In this document: positions 11,355-22,769 of the stretch, piece by piece | Position numbering within the stretch: position 1 is the first letter of the stretch | Layout: the number at the start of each line of letters is the position of its first letter | Assembly (NCBI GenBank): GCA_963565915.1 | Contig: OY751491.1 | Location: forward strand, 2,852,001 to 2,916,000 | DNA length: 64,000 nucleotides | Reading direction: 5' to 3' | DNA from: Entoloma clypeatum | Taxonomy: Eukaryota > Basidiomycota > Agaricomycetes > Agaricales > Entolomataceae | Position numbers and translations under genes: made by a program | Notes under the pieces: model-generated | The model's input: the letters and a program-made list of their open reading frames with translations, nothing else | Database searches by the model: none | Told to the model about the DNA's origin: nothing

Positions 11355-11664
11355 TGTTGAAACTTTTCCCATCACGTAGATTAGATTAGATTAGATTACA
11401 TCACATGACCTTTACATATCTTCATTACATACTTGTTTGGTTGGTACAAACAGTAGTACGGTATATAAGACCAGGAAACTGTCAATATCAACAAGTTGTC
11501 TCTTGACTCTTAACCAGCTCCATCGCTCTCACCAGCCTCAACTGCTCTCACTAGCCTTACCCCCTCCAAACCATGTAAGTGACCATAGCGGTATCGTAGA
11601 GTACTTCCACTGTAGCTATGTTGCTCAGTACACCTGTGGCTAGCGCCCAGGTGGAACTTCAACA
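11355..11664 (+). repeat. 3' LTR of copia copy 1
   Basis: The 310-bp LTR starts TGTTGAAACTTTTCC and ends GTGGAACTTCAACA, so the termini are inverted. It carries a short ATTAG pentamer run near 11382, a TATA-like GTATATAAG at 11461, and a consensus 5' splice site in CCAT|GTAAGTGA at 11575. The copy-2 LTRs (18313-18624 and 25130-25430) are clear homologues and conserve the splice site. The right flank enters inverted gypsy leader sequence, so copia-1 inserted into an older gypsy copy. Confidence 0.92.
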
Positions 11665-12509
11665 TTACTGGTGAAGTCTTCAAAGAAGCGCGACGTCTTG
11701 ACTCGTCTGGTAGTTGCTCTCTTCGCTCTGGGCGAACCTAACGAGATTTAGCAACTTGTTATGCGTAACAAACCGTTCCAAGGTTCGGGCAGAGTATGCA
11801 GGAAGATGGAAAGGCAAAGAGCAATGTGATTGCTAAATCTAAGGAATGTAGCTATGGTACATGGGGTTTATATAGTACTGGCTACGAGCGGTAGCGAGTG
11901 AGTCAGTAGCTGCGGAAGGCAGTGCGGATGAGTCAGTAACTGCGGAAAGGCAGTGTGAAGTGAGTCAGACGACTGTGGACTGAGTAATCCCTACTGCGGA
12001 GTGCGAGTCAGCGCGGGAGCGAAGTATACTAAAGGAGAATGGTAGAGTAAAGGTATGAATAAGCGGTCCGATGAGTCAAAGAAATGACAAAGGTACAATG
12101 CAAGGGAAAAGTGCGTAACATACAAACCGGTAAGTCTGTAACAAGTATGCAGGAAAGTGGAAAGGCGAAGAGCAAAGTGATTGCTAAATCTAAGGAACCT
12201 ACTATAGTACAAGAGGTTTATATAGGTACTGACTATAGGCGGTAGCGGATGAGTCAGTACTGCGGAAGGCAGTGCGCATGAGTAAGGCAACTGCGGAAGG
12301 CTATGTACAGTGAGTAAGCTGACTGCGGAAAGCGAGTCAGCGCGGGAGCGAAGTATACTAAAGGGGATGACGAAGTAATGTAATGAGTCAGACTGGAAAT
12401 CGAAGGTTGCGAAAGTAGACATTAGACATAGTAAGCTCGTAAGAGGGCGCCGAGTCGGGCCGATAAGTAAAAGATATGACGTGGTCCTCATACCGTAGAG
12501 TCCGTAACA
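11665..12509 (-). mobile_element. two inverted LTRs plus leader of gypsy family 2
   Basis: Read on the minus strand this holds LTR-B (about 12509-12130), LTR-A (about 12129-11750) and 85 bp of the leader that follows the LTR (to 11665). The leader and LTR-A match 12510-12975 closely in opposite orientation. LTR-B and LTR-A are diverged from each other. The two orientations meet at 12509/12510 in a perfect AGTCCGTAAC / GTTACGGACT palindrome with one central base. No body sequence separates LTR-A and LTR-B, as would result from LTR-LTR recombination or a nested solo LTR. No gene is present. Confidence 0.75.
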
Positions 12510-12878
12510 GTTACGGACTAACGACTACGGACATATACGCTTACTTTTTCACTTTTACTCATCGGCCCCCGCTTACACATATCGTATTATACTTTATTTC
12601 CTTTAGTATACTTCGCTCCCATGCTGACTCGCTTTCCACAGCTGTCTGACTCATTCCGCAGTCAGCTTACTCATTAGTGTATAGCCTTCCGCAGTCGCCT
12701 TACTCATGCGCACTGCCTTCCGCAGTTACTGACTCATTCGCTACCGCTCATAGTCAGTACTATATAAACCTCATGTACCATAGCTACATTCCTTAGATTT
12801 AGCAATCACATTGCTCTTCGCCTTTCCATCTTCCTGCATACTCTGCCCGAACCTTGGAACGGTTTGTTACGCATAACA
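12510..12878 (+). repeat. 5' LTR of gypsy family 2 with TGACTCA sites
   Basis: The LTR runs from GTTACGGACTAACG to TTACGCATAACA. Its U3 has a repeated module of CCGCAG followed by T(G/T)ACTCA: TGACTCA at 12647-12653 and 12730-12736, and TTACTCA near 12668 and 12705. TGACTCA is the binding site of Gcn4/AP-1 bZIP factors. A TATATAAAC box follows near 12762. This predicts bZIP-driven, possibly starvation-responsive, transcription; that is inference. Confidence 0.85.
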
Positions 12879-12980
12879 AGTTGCTAAATCTCGTTAGGTT
12901 CACCCAGAGCGAAGAGAGCAACTACCAGACGAGTCAAGACGTCGTGCTTCTTTGAAGACTTCACCAGTAACCCATTCAGC

Positions 12981-14536
12981 ATGCCAGAAGCCCGACAGGA
13001 GGAGCTAAGTCCTCGAGACAGTATCGATTTTACACTCATCCAGCAGTACATTGAATCGGAGATCCGTCGCATCCTACAGCAGGTGCTTGATGAAGAACTA
13101 GACAACGACGAGCATCGCCCCCACGGCGAGATAGCAGAGAGCATCCATCTTGCTCGGCAACACCAGATCGCGCGTTACAACGCCCGACAGAACGAACTCG
13201 AAAGCTTTCGCGTTCAAGAAGGACCTCAGACAGGTCGGATCACAGAGATCAGAGAGTTTATCGGTGTCCAGACAACCGTTATCAGAAGATTGATTAGGAC
13301 GCTCACATCGAGACGTCCCAGAGCCACATCATCACGTCTTACTCGAAGCAGCAGATCTACGCCCACTTCACCACCGAAGAACAACAGACCGAGTACAACC
13401 GCTGGGCACGAAACGAGAGACTTGACCCCTTCTCGAGACCAACAGACGCGCAGGAACAGAGATTCCTTAGAGATTTACAGAGGAAATACTCTGAACGTTT
13501 TGCCACCGATTCCGCCGACGAGTCCCCTGACGAATTTACTTTTGACTCCGTGCAGTCAGATATCGAACAGACGCCTAGAACAGGGACTGATTTTCAACCC
13601 CTACCTGTATCCCGAACCCCATCTTCATCCCAACAATCCGACACCTCTCCTACTCCGCAGGTTCTAGACATGGCAGAAGCACCGACAGTACAAACAATGG
13701 ATACATCCAAGATCATCAAAGATCCTGGGATGTTCAAAGACAGACACACCTTTGACGAGTGGTGGAAAGCCACCAAATTATACATCAGGTTCCAGAAGGG
13801 CCTGTACGACGATCAGAAGATTCTTGCGGTGTTATCCCGCATGATGGAAGGGTCCGGTAAACACTGGGCCAGCAACAAGTTAGACGACCTTGCCACCGAT
13901 GGCGAGAACATCACCTGGTTAGGGTTCTCAGACGACATCGCTACGCGATTCTCTATTGCCAACAAGTCGGCAGCAGCCAAGGCGAGACTCGAAGTCCTGA
14001 AACAGGAGAAACGCACCATCGACGAATTCTTGGACGAATTCGAAGAGCTCTTGAAGCTGTCAAACCTTGGCGAAGAAACTGGGAAATACATCCTGGAAAA
14101 GAACGTCAACCGCAGAATTTCTGAACAAGTGGCTAGCGATGGCAAGACGTACACTGATTACGCAAAGGAGATCCGAAACAAGGGACGACAGATGGAGGGA
14201 CATGCATTAGTCATCCGAGGGGGAGGCGACACACGCACCGGATCGGGCACCACTTATGGTGGTCAAGGCAAAGCCATGGAGATCGACAAAGCAGGAGTAG
14301 CCCGTTGCTACAACTGTCAGCGCTTTGGTCACCTTGCCAAAGACTGCAAAGCCCCAAAGAAGAAAGATGGTCGTAAGTGTTTCAACTGCGACCAAGAAGG
14401 ACATATCGCGCGCAACTGCCGCAAGCCGAAGAAGAACTCTGGAAAGATTAGGAAGGTGTCTGATGGAGATACCGATGATGATGAAACCATCACCATAGAG
14501 ACTGATGAGAAGGATTTTCCCGAAGGGTCCGATTAA
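12981..14536 (+). pseudogene. gypsy family 2 Gag, one frameshift
   Basis: The frame opens at 12981 (MPEARQEELSPRDSIDF) and is coherent to about 13298. The protein then continues in another frame (HIIT..KQQIYAHFTTEEQQTEYNRW) to a stop at 14534-14536, so a one-base indel lies near 13298. The central part (FDEWWKATKLYIRFQKG, then a helical region) is the retrotransposon Gag core. Two CCHC knuckles follow: CYNCQRFGHLAKDC and CFNCDQEGHIARNC. An acidic tail ends the protein. The length, about 518 residues, is normal. The pol frame is open across the last gag codons (from about 14509), as needed for -1 frameshifting, but I find no canonical slippery heptamer. Confidence 0.85.
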
Positions 14537-17034
14537 ACGACGCTAAGTCGCGACCCTTATCCATTAAACGAACTCGCTTGCCTGGTGCAGCTACAGACAA
14601 TATAACTTATGTTATCCCTGCAAAGCGAGCCGTTGCGTCAACTAAGATTGTCAAGGGAGATAAACCTCCGAAACGACGAGAGATCAAGCTGCAAGCTCAG
14701 ATCAAAACACGACGAGGACCGAAGGCCATTCGACCCGAGGTTGATAGCGGATGTGAATGCACATGTATCCATCCCAGAATAGTACGCGAACAGAACCTTC
14801 CCACACGTGGAATAAAGCCCATATCAATCCTAAATGCGGATGGATCGCCGAACCGACAACAGAAAGCAGAAAAACTTGCCGAAGTCAAGCTGGACTTAGG
14901 AACACACCAGGAAACCATGGAAGCAATGGTATTGAACATTGGGAGAACGGACATGCTTTTGGGACATGACTGGTTGGTGCACCACAACCCCACAATCAAT
15001 TGGACGACCGGCGCTGTAACATTCAACCGGTGCCCATCAACATGTCAAACCAAACACTCGGATTTCAGGGTTAACCTTAATGGTCGCAAACATCGGGTTC
15101 GCATGGTGGAAGTACGAGACAAGGACGCGCCCAAGAAATCGGATCAGAAATGGAAGCCCGGAGACCCCATATTGGAAGCAGTTACTCCCACACCACCTCC
15201 CACAACCAAACGACCCTCATACGTTAAACGTTTTGCCCATCTCTTTGAAAAAGAAAACTTTGACAAGATCCCAAAGGAAAGAGAATGGGACCACAGCATC
15301 GAACTTACACCGGACGCACCAAAGGAGCTAGGAGGAAACACGTACCCTATGACCCAAAAGGAGCAAGAAGAACTGGACGAATTCATCAATGAAGGCCTGG
15401 CAACCGGAAAGATCCGACCGTCCAAATCCCCTTATGCATCACCCTGCTTCTTCATTAACAAGAAAGACGGTTCCAAACGATTGGTACAGGATTATCGCAC
15501 GGTCAATAAATTCACGGTTAAGGACAAATTCCCACTCCCACGTATCAACGACCTCTTGGATGTATTGAAGGACGCAGTCTACTTCAACAAAATGGACATC
15601 ATGTGGGGATACAATAACGTGCGGATCAAGAAGGGTGACAAATGGAAAGCTGCCTTCCTGACCAGCCGAGGATTGTTTGAACCATTGGTCATGTTTTTCG
15701 GTCTCTGCAACTCCCTGGGAACGTTCTCTCGGATGATGGCCAGCCTATTCAGGGATCAGATCCGTCGGCGCATCTGTGTGATTTACATGGAAGACATAGT
15801 GGTTATTGGTAAAACCAAGGAAGAACTCGCCCGGAACACCGAAGAGATCTTGCAGATTCTGTCAGACAATGACCTGTTCCTAAAGGAGAAGAAGTGTCTT
15901 TGGGAAGTAACGAAATGCCCCATATTGGGATATGTCGTTGGAGAAGGATGTGTTGAGATGGAAACTGAAAAGGTGGACACAATCCGGAACTGGCAAGTAC
16001 CCACATCAAAAAAGGAAGTCCAGAGGTTCCTGGGATTTGCCAATTTTTATCGACGCTTCATTGAAGGATACTCAAACATCGCAAAGCCACTCACAACACT
16101 TACGGGAAATACAGCATTCACATGGGGACCAGCGGCGCAAGAAGCATTTGAAGGTCTCATACGGGCAATCACAACGGCACCAGTCTTGGCATTGCCCAAA
16201 CCGGACGGACAGTTCAGGGTCGAAACCGATGCATCGGGTTATGCGATTGGAGCGGTACTTTCACAGAAACAAGACGACAAGTGGCATCCTATCGTGTTCT
16301 TGTCGCGGACCATGTCCGCGGCCGAACAGAATTACGAGATATATGACAAGGAACTCTTGGCAGTCATGGAAGCACTGAAGGACTGGCGACATTATCTACT
16401 TGAAGCCAAGGAACGTTTCGAGATCTTAACCGATCACAAAAACCTGGAGTATTTCCGGCGTCCTCAGGACCTAAACCAACGACAGAGGCGCTGGAAGATG
16501 AAGTTACAAGACTATGACTTCGAATTGCGACATGTACCTGGGAAGACAAACGCGAAAGCAGACATCCTGTCACGTTTACCCTGGTATGAGACGGAACTCA
16601 AGCCGCAGTACAGCGACCAAATGCTCAAGGAGGGGCTATTTTTGAAACGATTGGAATCAGAAGATGTGATACAAATGGAGATGTTCACGGAGGAACAATT
16701 CTTTGAAGGGGGTGAAACATCTGATTCCATCAAAATCGGAAACATCGCAACCGTCGAAAACCCATGGATCGCACGCATCAAGGCCTCGAATCGCATGGAG
16801 ACAGAAGTAGCCCAGGGTCTGAAGAAGAATCCTCACTGGTACCAGCAGGAAAATGGCATCACCTACGCAGGAGAACGAGTTTATGTTCCACCAGACCCAC
16901 AATTGCGCCAAGAACTGATGTTTGAAGCGCACAACACACCACTGGCAGGACATCCAGGACAATATCGAACACATGAACTCCTCACTCGCACCTACTGGTG
17001 GCCCACCATCCTACATGACGTAAAGAAGATGTAA
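14509..17034 (+). pseudogene. gypsy family 2 Pol: protease, RT, RNase H, start of integrase
   Basis: There is no ATG near the start; the frame opens upstream of the gag stop, consistent with a Gag-Pol fusion. Protease shows VDSGCECTCIHP in place of the usual DSGA. RT has KKDGSKRLVQDYRTVNKFT and FNKMDIMWGYNNV, but the active-site box reads IYMEDIVV, so the first Asp of the YXDD motif is Glu; the usual FGLTNSPATF reads FGLCNSLGTF. RNase H keeps its acidic set (VETDASGYAIGAV, YEIYDKELLAVM, ILTDHKNLEYF). The integrase zinc finger begins (HNTPLAGHPG, TYWWPTILHDVKKM) and then meets TAA at 17032-17034. The next frame resumes GCDTCQHNKIS, which shows a single-base deletion at about 17031. RT activity is doubtful. 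Confidence 0.88.
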
Positions 17035-17035
17035 A

Positions 17036-17690
17036 AGGTTGTGACACCTGTCAACATAACAAGATCAGCCGCCAAAGGAGACACGCCCCTCTACACCCTA
17101 ACGCCGCGCCAAGTCAACCATGGGAAGACATAGGGATTGACGTCGTGGGACCGATACCAGAATCTGATGGGAAGAACACAATTCTGGTCATCACGGACAG
17201 ACATTCAAAGATGCTTCATCTCATTCCGACAACCGTGGAACTATCGGCTGAAGGATTAGCCAAGATCTATCGGAACCAGATATGGAAGCTTCATGGGATC
17301 CCTAAGAAGATCATTAGCGACAGAGGACCACAGTTCGCCATGAAGTTCATGGAGATACTTTGCCGCATGTTGGGAATCAAGAGAAACCTGTCCACTGCGT
17401 ACCATCCACAAACTGATGGACAAGCCGAACAATCGCATCAGGAAACCGAGGTGTTCTTACAAAACTTTGTCAATCATCTACAAGATGATTGGGCGGAATG
17501 GATCGCAATCGCAGAATTCCAGTACAATGACAAAGAACATCAGGCGACGAAGCACACCCCATTCTACCTTCGCCTCGCCGTTCGAGGTTTAGAGTTTGCC
17601 ACAGCGGTAAACGATGAACTGATAAAGGATTGGGGTAACCGAGTTGACCCTGCCTGGGCCGATCCAAATGGCAACGATGGATGGGAGTAG
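17036..17690 (+). pseudogene. gypsy family 2 integrase remnant
   Basis: This continues pol after the one-base lesion. The zinc-finger cysteines (GCDTCQHN) are followed by the DDE core: WEDIGIDVVGPIP, ISDRGPQF, TAYHPQTDGQAEQSHQETEV. After KHTPFYLR the family resemblance stops; a short unrelated tail runs to TAG at 17688-17690, only 38 bp before the LTR. The C-terminal third of integrase is therefore missing, most simply by an internal deletion. No chromodomain is present. Confidence 0.82.
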
Positions 17691-17727
17691 GTAGTCTGTG
17701 AGGACACAGACCTTGAGGAGGGGAACA

Positions 17728-18097
17728 TGTTACGGACTAACGACTACGGACGTATACGCTTACTTTTTCACTTTTACTCATCGGCCCCTGCTTACACATA
17801 TCGTATTATACTTTATTTCCTTTAGTATACTTCGCTCCCATGCTGACTCGCTTTCCGCAGCTGTCTGACTCATTCTGCAGTCAGCTTACTCATTAGTGTA
17901 TAGCCTTCCGCAGTTGCCTTACTCATGCGCACTGCCTTCCGCAGTTACTGACTCATTTGCTACCGCTCATAGTCAGTACTATATAAACCTCATGTACCAT
18001 AGCTACATTCCTTAGATTTAGCAATCACATTGCTCTTCGCCTTTCCATCTTCCTGCATACTCTGCCCGAACCTTGGAACGGTTTGTTACGCATAACA
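17728..18097 (+). repeat. 3' LTR of gypsy family 2
   Basis: It begins TGTTACGGACTAACG and ends TTACGCATAACA, differing from the 5' LTR at only a handful of bases. TGACTCA sites recur at 17866-17872 and 17949-17955 and the TATATAAAC box at about 17980. Confidence 0.92.
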
Positions 18098-18312
18098 GGA
18101 AAAGGCGATGCATAAGTAAATGGGAATATGAATATGAAATGCATAAAGGCATGGAGTCATGAATATGAAATGCACGATGCCAATGTGCGGAGATGCGGAG
18201 GTAACGGATGTCCGGAATATCGGAATTGATCAGAGATCATTGGAGCGGAATTGATCAGAGATGATTGGAGGTTGTTGGAGCTAGAATGGTATATAACATT
18301 GAGGTTCCTCAT
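18098..18312. other. spacer, pre-insertion flank of copia-2
   Basis: The stretch has two imperfect tandem pairs, GAATATGAAATGCA (near 18132 and 18162) and GGAATTGATCAGAGAT (near 18219 and 18244). Its last five bases, CTCAT (18308-18312), are one copy of the copia-2 target duplication. Read on the minus strand, 18307-18157 is a 50-codon open extension of the frame that begins at 24648. Confidence 0.6.
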
Positions 18313-18624
18313 TGTTGAAGTTCCACCTGGGCACTAGCCACAGGCATACTGAGCAACACAGCTACAGTGTGGAAGTACTCTACTTAACCGTTCTAGCCAC
18401 TTACATGGTTTGGGAGGGGAAGGCTGGTGAGAGCAGTTGAGGCTGATAAGAGCGATGGAGCTGGTTCAGAGTCAAGAGACAACTTATTGATATTGACAGT
18501 TTCCTGGTCTTATATACCGTACTACTGTTTGTACCAATCAAATAAGTATGTAATTGAAGATGTGTAAATGGTCACGTGATGTAATCTAATCTAATCTAAT
18601 CTACGTGATGGAAAAGTTTCAACA
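18313..18624 (-). repeat. 3' LTR of copia copy 2
   Basis: The 312-bp LTR has termini TGTTGAAG and TTTCAACA on the + strand and matches the copy-1 LTR throughout, including the ATTAG run and the 5' splice site (reverse complement ACTTACATGG near 18400). A C-run (polypurine tract on the minus strand) abuts it at 18625. Confidence 0.92.
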
Positions 18625-18693
18625 CCCCCCCATATTTAGTACATACTTCTAAATACATCTTTACTTTTTCCCATATAGGTACTCTTTCTTCAT

Positions 18694-21202
18694 CTAGTTT
18701 TTAAGTAATCCAAAGTACGGGATAAACTTGCTAAAGAGGATTTTCCCCAGATTCTTAGTTAAAAGGTCTGCAGGGTTATTCACTCCTTCAATGAATTTGA
18801 CCGTAATAACGCCTTCAGATACTTTTTCTCTGACAAAGTGGAATCGCACGTCAATGTGCTTGGATCGCTTTTCAGTTACAGGATTGGATGCGATGAATAC
18901 AGAGCCATTGTTATCTCCATAAATCGGGACTGATCCAATCTGCATTCCAAGTTCGGCAAGCATGCTTCTAAGCCATGCCACTGCGCGACTGCAATCTGAT
19001 AGCGCCATATATTCTGCTTCCGTGGATGAGAGGGCAATGGTTTTTTGCACTGATGAAACCCATGTTACTGCTCCAGACGCCAGCGATATGAAGTAGCCAG
19101 TGGTGGATTTCCTGGTGTTTTCATCTGACGCCCAATCAGAGTCTGTTAAAGCGTAGATTCCTTTCCTGGAATCACCATCATACATGATCGCGTAATTTTT
19201 TGTTGCTTTCAAATATCTGCAAATATCCCTAGCCACTTCTAAATGGCATTTGGTGGGGTTTGCGGAGAACTGAGACATTTTGATTACAGCGAAACAAATG
19301 TTGGGTCTTGTCCCAATCATTAAATATAATAATGATCCGATGACAGATTGGTACTTGGATCTAAGTTCGGCATTGGATTCATCTTCGGACTTCATGGGTT
19401 TGTATCCCATTGGGAGTGGGGTATGGGTGGCATTGGATTCGCTCATCCCCAGATGTGCGAGTATTTTCTCAAGGTAAGGTACTTGGTCGATGAGGATCCG
19501 CTTCCCATGTTGCCTTATTTGAATCGAGAGAAATTCTTTTGGTTCACCATCAGACACCAGGTGCCCTAGGTCCCTACATTCCCATGTTGTCATGAAGGCC
19601 TTCTTTTTCTCTAGCATGTATTCCCGGTTTGTGCCGAGAAAAGCAGAGTCATCGACATAAATGACGGCGATCACAATTTCCCCTTTGGTACTTGTGTGAA
19701 TAAAAACTCCCACATCGGAGTGTAGCCGGACAAAACCGAGCTTTTTCATGGAGGAATTGAGTTCTCTCCACCAGGCTAATGCGGCCTGCTTGAGTCCGTA
19801 TAGGGCTTTGAATAGTTGGTACACGAAGTGTTCTTTCCCTTTTACTATGTAGCCCTCAGGCTGTCGCATGTAAATTACCTCACGGAGTGTTCCATAGAGG
19901 AAGGCTGATGAGATGTCAAAGAATGTCATGAACCACCCTTCAAGGGCTGTCAATGCCAGAATTAACTGGACAGTCTCATACCTCACTACCGAAGAGGAGA
20001 TTTGATCGAAATCAATCCCTTCTACCTGTGAGAAGCCTTTTGCGACAAGGCGCACTTTCAAACACCCGTCGGATTTTTCATTGTAAACCCATTTGTTCCT
20101 TAGAGCCTTCCTCCCTGCAGGTAGGGGTACTAGCTCTGTGATCACCCCGCGGCTTTTGAGCATGTCTAGCTCTTTTCGTTCTGCCGCATACCAATCTTCT
20201 TTGTTCGGAAGAGTGTATGTCTTTGTGTGACATTTCAATGATGCCAACCTGGATAGAGATTGCCTCCATTGGGAGATCATTCATCCATGCCGTTTGACCG
20301 CCTAATCTCCGTCTTCAATCTAATTTTTCAAGATCAGAAGCGGGAGTGTCTTCCCCATAGATGCTACCTGGCATCTTCCGAACTCGTCGTTCCCTGATCG
20401 GTCGATCTAGTACTTGTTTGGGTTCTGGAGTGGGTACTCGTGGATCGTCGTCGGGCTCGTTAGATGGCAAGTCATTGTCTGATTCAGGGTGATCCTGTCC
20501 AGTAGGAACTGGGTCGTGAGGTTTTTCATAATGGTTATCATTGTCATTATTTCCGGGAATGAGGTCCTCAAACTCATCAGCCGGTTCTGGACTTTCCATT
20601 TCTGGATGGTTTTCTGGCAGGGGATCGATATGGCATCTGGGGTATTTGCTTTCATCGAAGATAGCTTTTCCACCCATGAAAATTGTATTAGTCTCAGGAT
20701 CCATGAAACGGTATCCTTTGACCCCTGGTTTTGATCTGAGATAAATCATCAATTGAGATCTGGACTCCAGGGAATTTCTACGTTTTTCTTTAGGGATATA
20801 CACATATGCCTGACATCCGAAAACTCTGATGTTTGACATGTCGGGGATCTCATTGTTGACCCTGAAATGGGGTGTTTCCCATTCGAGTCGATGCATAGGG
20901 GTTTTGTTGTACAGGAATGCTGCATGTTCCAAACAGAATTCCCACCACATAGGTGGTAAACATGTGTCAAAGCGTAAGGCCTGAGATTTTTCCCATAGAG
21001 TTCGATTGATCCTTTCTGCTCTACCATTCTGCTGATGCTGATATGGGAGCGTAATATCAATTAGAATTCCATGATCGGCAAGCACATCCTTGTATTCGTC
21101 GAACTCTCCACCTCCATCAACTCGCCATTTTTTAGGAGTGGCGGTGAACTGATTCTGGATCATCGCAAGAAATTGTCTTAACGCCGTGATGGCATCCGAC
21201 TT
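18694..21202 (-). pseudogene. copia-2 pol 3' half: integrase, RT, RNase H
   Basis: Codons for integrase (FLAMIQNQF, KWRVDGGGEFDEYKDVLADHG, NGRAERINRTL) lead to RT (VIYVDDSAFLGTNRE) and RNase H (LTDSDWASDENTRKST, KHIDVRFHFVRE), ending FGLLKN. Two lesions separate the parts. The codon at 20317-20315 is TGA where copy 1 has CGA. One base is missing at about 20219 relative to copy 1, shifting the frame before the YPLPNKEDWYAAE region. The first integrase Asp lies on the other half, at 25130-28048. Confidence 0.9.
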
Positions 21203-22738
21203 CGCTTTCAATCGGTCGCCTACCGGGGGTGTCCTCGCTATTGCGGGGCTCATGCCTGCTAGACAACACATCACCAAGCTTGTGCAGCGCTCCCGAATCA
21301 GAGCCGCCCAGCTTCCCGTCACTCATCCTGTCGTCTGCGAGCTTTTGCTCAAGGCGGAGAATAAGACCCCTAGCCCAATCGTCGACATTCAGAACCTGAT
21401 GATCGCCGTCAAACTTGAGAGATCCGACTACCTGAGCGAGGAGGCTCGCCCAGGAAATCACATACTCGACCTTTATCCAGATTCCTTCATCTGGGATGCC
21501 CCACAGGTCGATGACGACAAGAAACGTTACACCTACCTCAAAGACATCCTCACCACTGCTGAGGAAGAAAATCACCAAGCGGCCTTCTGCATCGCTGCCC
21601 GGCCCAGTGTCGGTAAGACGTTGTCGTCGGCAGTTGCGGTAGTCCGGTTCGCCCCCTCCATTGGTCGTCACGCTCAAGACCCCCATATGACCAGAGCCAG
21701 CGCAGGTAGAAGTCTCGCCCCTGAGACTCTCATCGTCGCCACCCTTCTCGGCCTTAGCAAGGTCATCACCCACACTCCTTATGTCACGGAGATCCACATC
21801 TTCACCCGAAACATACAGGCTGTCCGACTCGCCCTCGATACAGGTTCCATTCATGCGGGCCACTCTGTCTCCTGCGGCATTTCCCGTCTCCTCCGGTCCT
21901 TCCTCGCTGGAGCTGGCGTCATCCATGTCCACCTCGACACACCTCTCACGTCTGAGTGGGGTTCTGCCTTCCCCGACCCCTCATGTCACTTCAAATCGAC
22001 TCAAGGAACAGCCTTGTCTCCCCTGTTGCCCAACTTTGCCCGTACTGCTGCCGCTACCAGCGCCGTAGATGGATGGCGCAAACTTCATTCCGCCCCCAAA
22101 TTCCGAGGTCGCTCCTTCCTTCCTCTCCACACTGGAGACAAAGAGAGGGTATTCCAACCGGACCACGTCAAAGGTGGACCGTGGCTCAATTCCTGGGCGG
22201 GCAACAACAACGCGCTGTTCGCTCGCCTCACCCGCGCCACCCTGGGCCACGCTCCCATCGGTGCCTATAGACAACGCTTCAACCATCCAGGCCCATTCAC
22301 ATGTGCCTGCGATGATGACACCCTCGAGACGGTCGACCACCTCCTCCACAAATGTCCTCTCTTTGATAGGGACGATGCCTCCAACAAACGGTACAACATC
22401 GGCAATTTCCTGGGGATGCTCGCAAACCATCCCGCGTTATTCGCCTTTCCCCCACCCTAACTTATCGGGTGAGCTTCAGTGTTATGTTTTCTTTCCTTCA
22501 CGGTCTCTCTAGTTACTACGGTCTCTGCCTACGGGCGTATGTAGTTTATATACGGGGTCTGTTCTGGTGGACTTGATCCATGGGCGGACCCCACTCTCGG
22601 ATACTTATATATTTCTCTCCGCACATGTGCCGTGACCACAGGGCATTACTATCCAATACTCTCATATGTAGTTCTCGTTAAATTTGTAACTTAGTGTACA
22701 AGACCGGACTGCGATCGGGCGCCGGAATATAAATTGAG

Positions 22739-22769
<31 letters not shown>
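21203..22769 (+). mobile_element. LINE copy A, 3' half, with poly(A)
   Basis: The sequence enters a LINE ORF2 in mid-gene (AFNRSPTGGVLAIAGL), continues to the ORF stop at 22458-22460, a 280-bp 3' UTR, and an A-tract at 22745-22769. The 5' neighbouring part of the same LINE lies inverted at 28049-28700. Only about 12 bp of LINE sequence is missing between the two parts when compared with copy B. Confidence 0.88.
21206..22460 (+). pseudogene. LINE-A ORF2 C-terminal part (RNase H-like and CCHC)
   Basis: About 418 codons stay open from the junction. A helical post-RT region (LMPARQHITKLVQRSRIRAA) and an RNase H-like segment (AETLIVATLLGLSKVI-type, IHIFTRNIQAVRLAL) lead to the conserved LINE C-terminal finger (CACDDDTLETVDHLLHKCP), which binds RNA or target DNA in this class. 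The usual terminal W-x-PGH motif of RNase H is not obvious. The family is a poly(A)-tailed fungal LINE, perhaps of the Tad1 group; that assignment is tentative. Confidence 0.8.

Larger units (their letters stand above)
6580..11664 (+). mobile_element. Ty1/copia element, copy 1 (5' end lost)
   Basis: The element runs from the tenth or so codon of gag to a complete 3' LTR. Its order gag, protease, integrase, RT, RNase H is that of Ty1/copia. The 5' LTR, leader and first codons were removed or displaced by the gypsy element ending at 6579. The same family recurs as copy 2 (18313-21202 plus 25130-28048). A polypurine run GGGGGGG lies against the 3' LTR. Confidence 0.9.
12510..18097 (+). mobile_element. 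Ty3/gypsy element, family 2
   Basis: The 5.6-kb element has two LTRs, gag with two zinc knuckles, a pol of protease, RT, RNase H and integrase order, and a purine-rich GAGGAGGGGAACA before the 3' LTR. The two LTRs are nearly identical over their length, which argues for a fairly recent insertion despite several coding lesions. The left target duplication cannot be read because an inverted LTR abuts it; the right flank begins GGAAA. Confidence 0.9.
18313..21202 (-). mobile_element. copia copy 2, 3' half (split by inversion)
   Basis: On the minus strand this runs from mid-integrase to a complete 3' LTR. It stops abruptly at 21202 inside the codon run for KSDAITAL and is replaced by LINE sequence. 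The missing 5' half is found in opposite orientation at 25130-28048, ending at the codon just before. The outer flank CTCAT is the reverse complement of ATGAG next to the other half. Confidence 0.92.

Noticed and set aside
11991..12491. 166-codon minus-strand frame over the inverted LTRs
   Set aside because: It lies within LTR sequence and has no counterpart in the intact LTR copies.
14500..14540. Canonical -1 slippery heptamer at the gag-pol overlap
   Set aside because: GATTTTCCCGAAGGG is run-rich, but in the gag frame no X XXY YYZ heptamer fits; frameshifting stays only an inference from the overlap.
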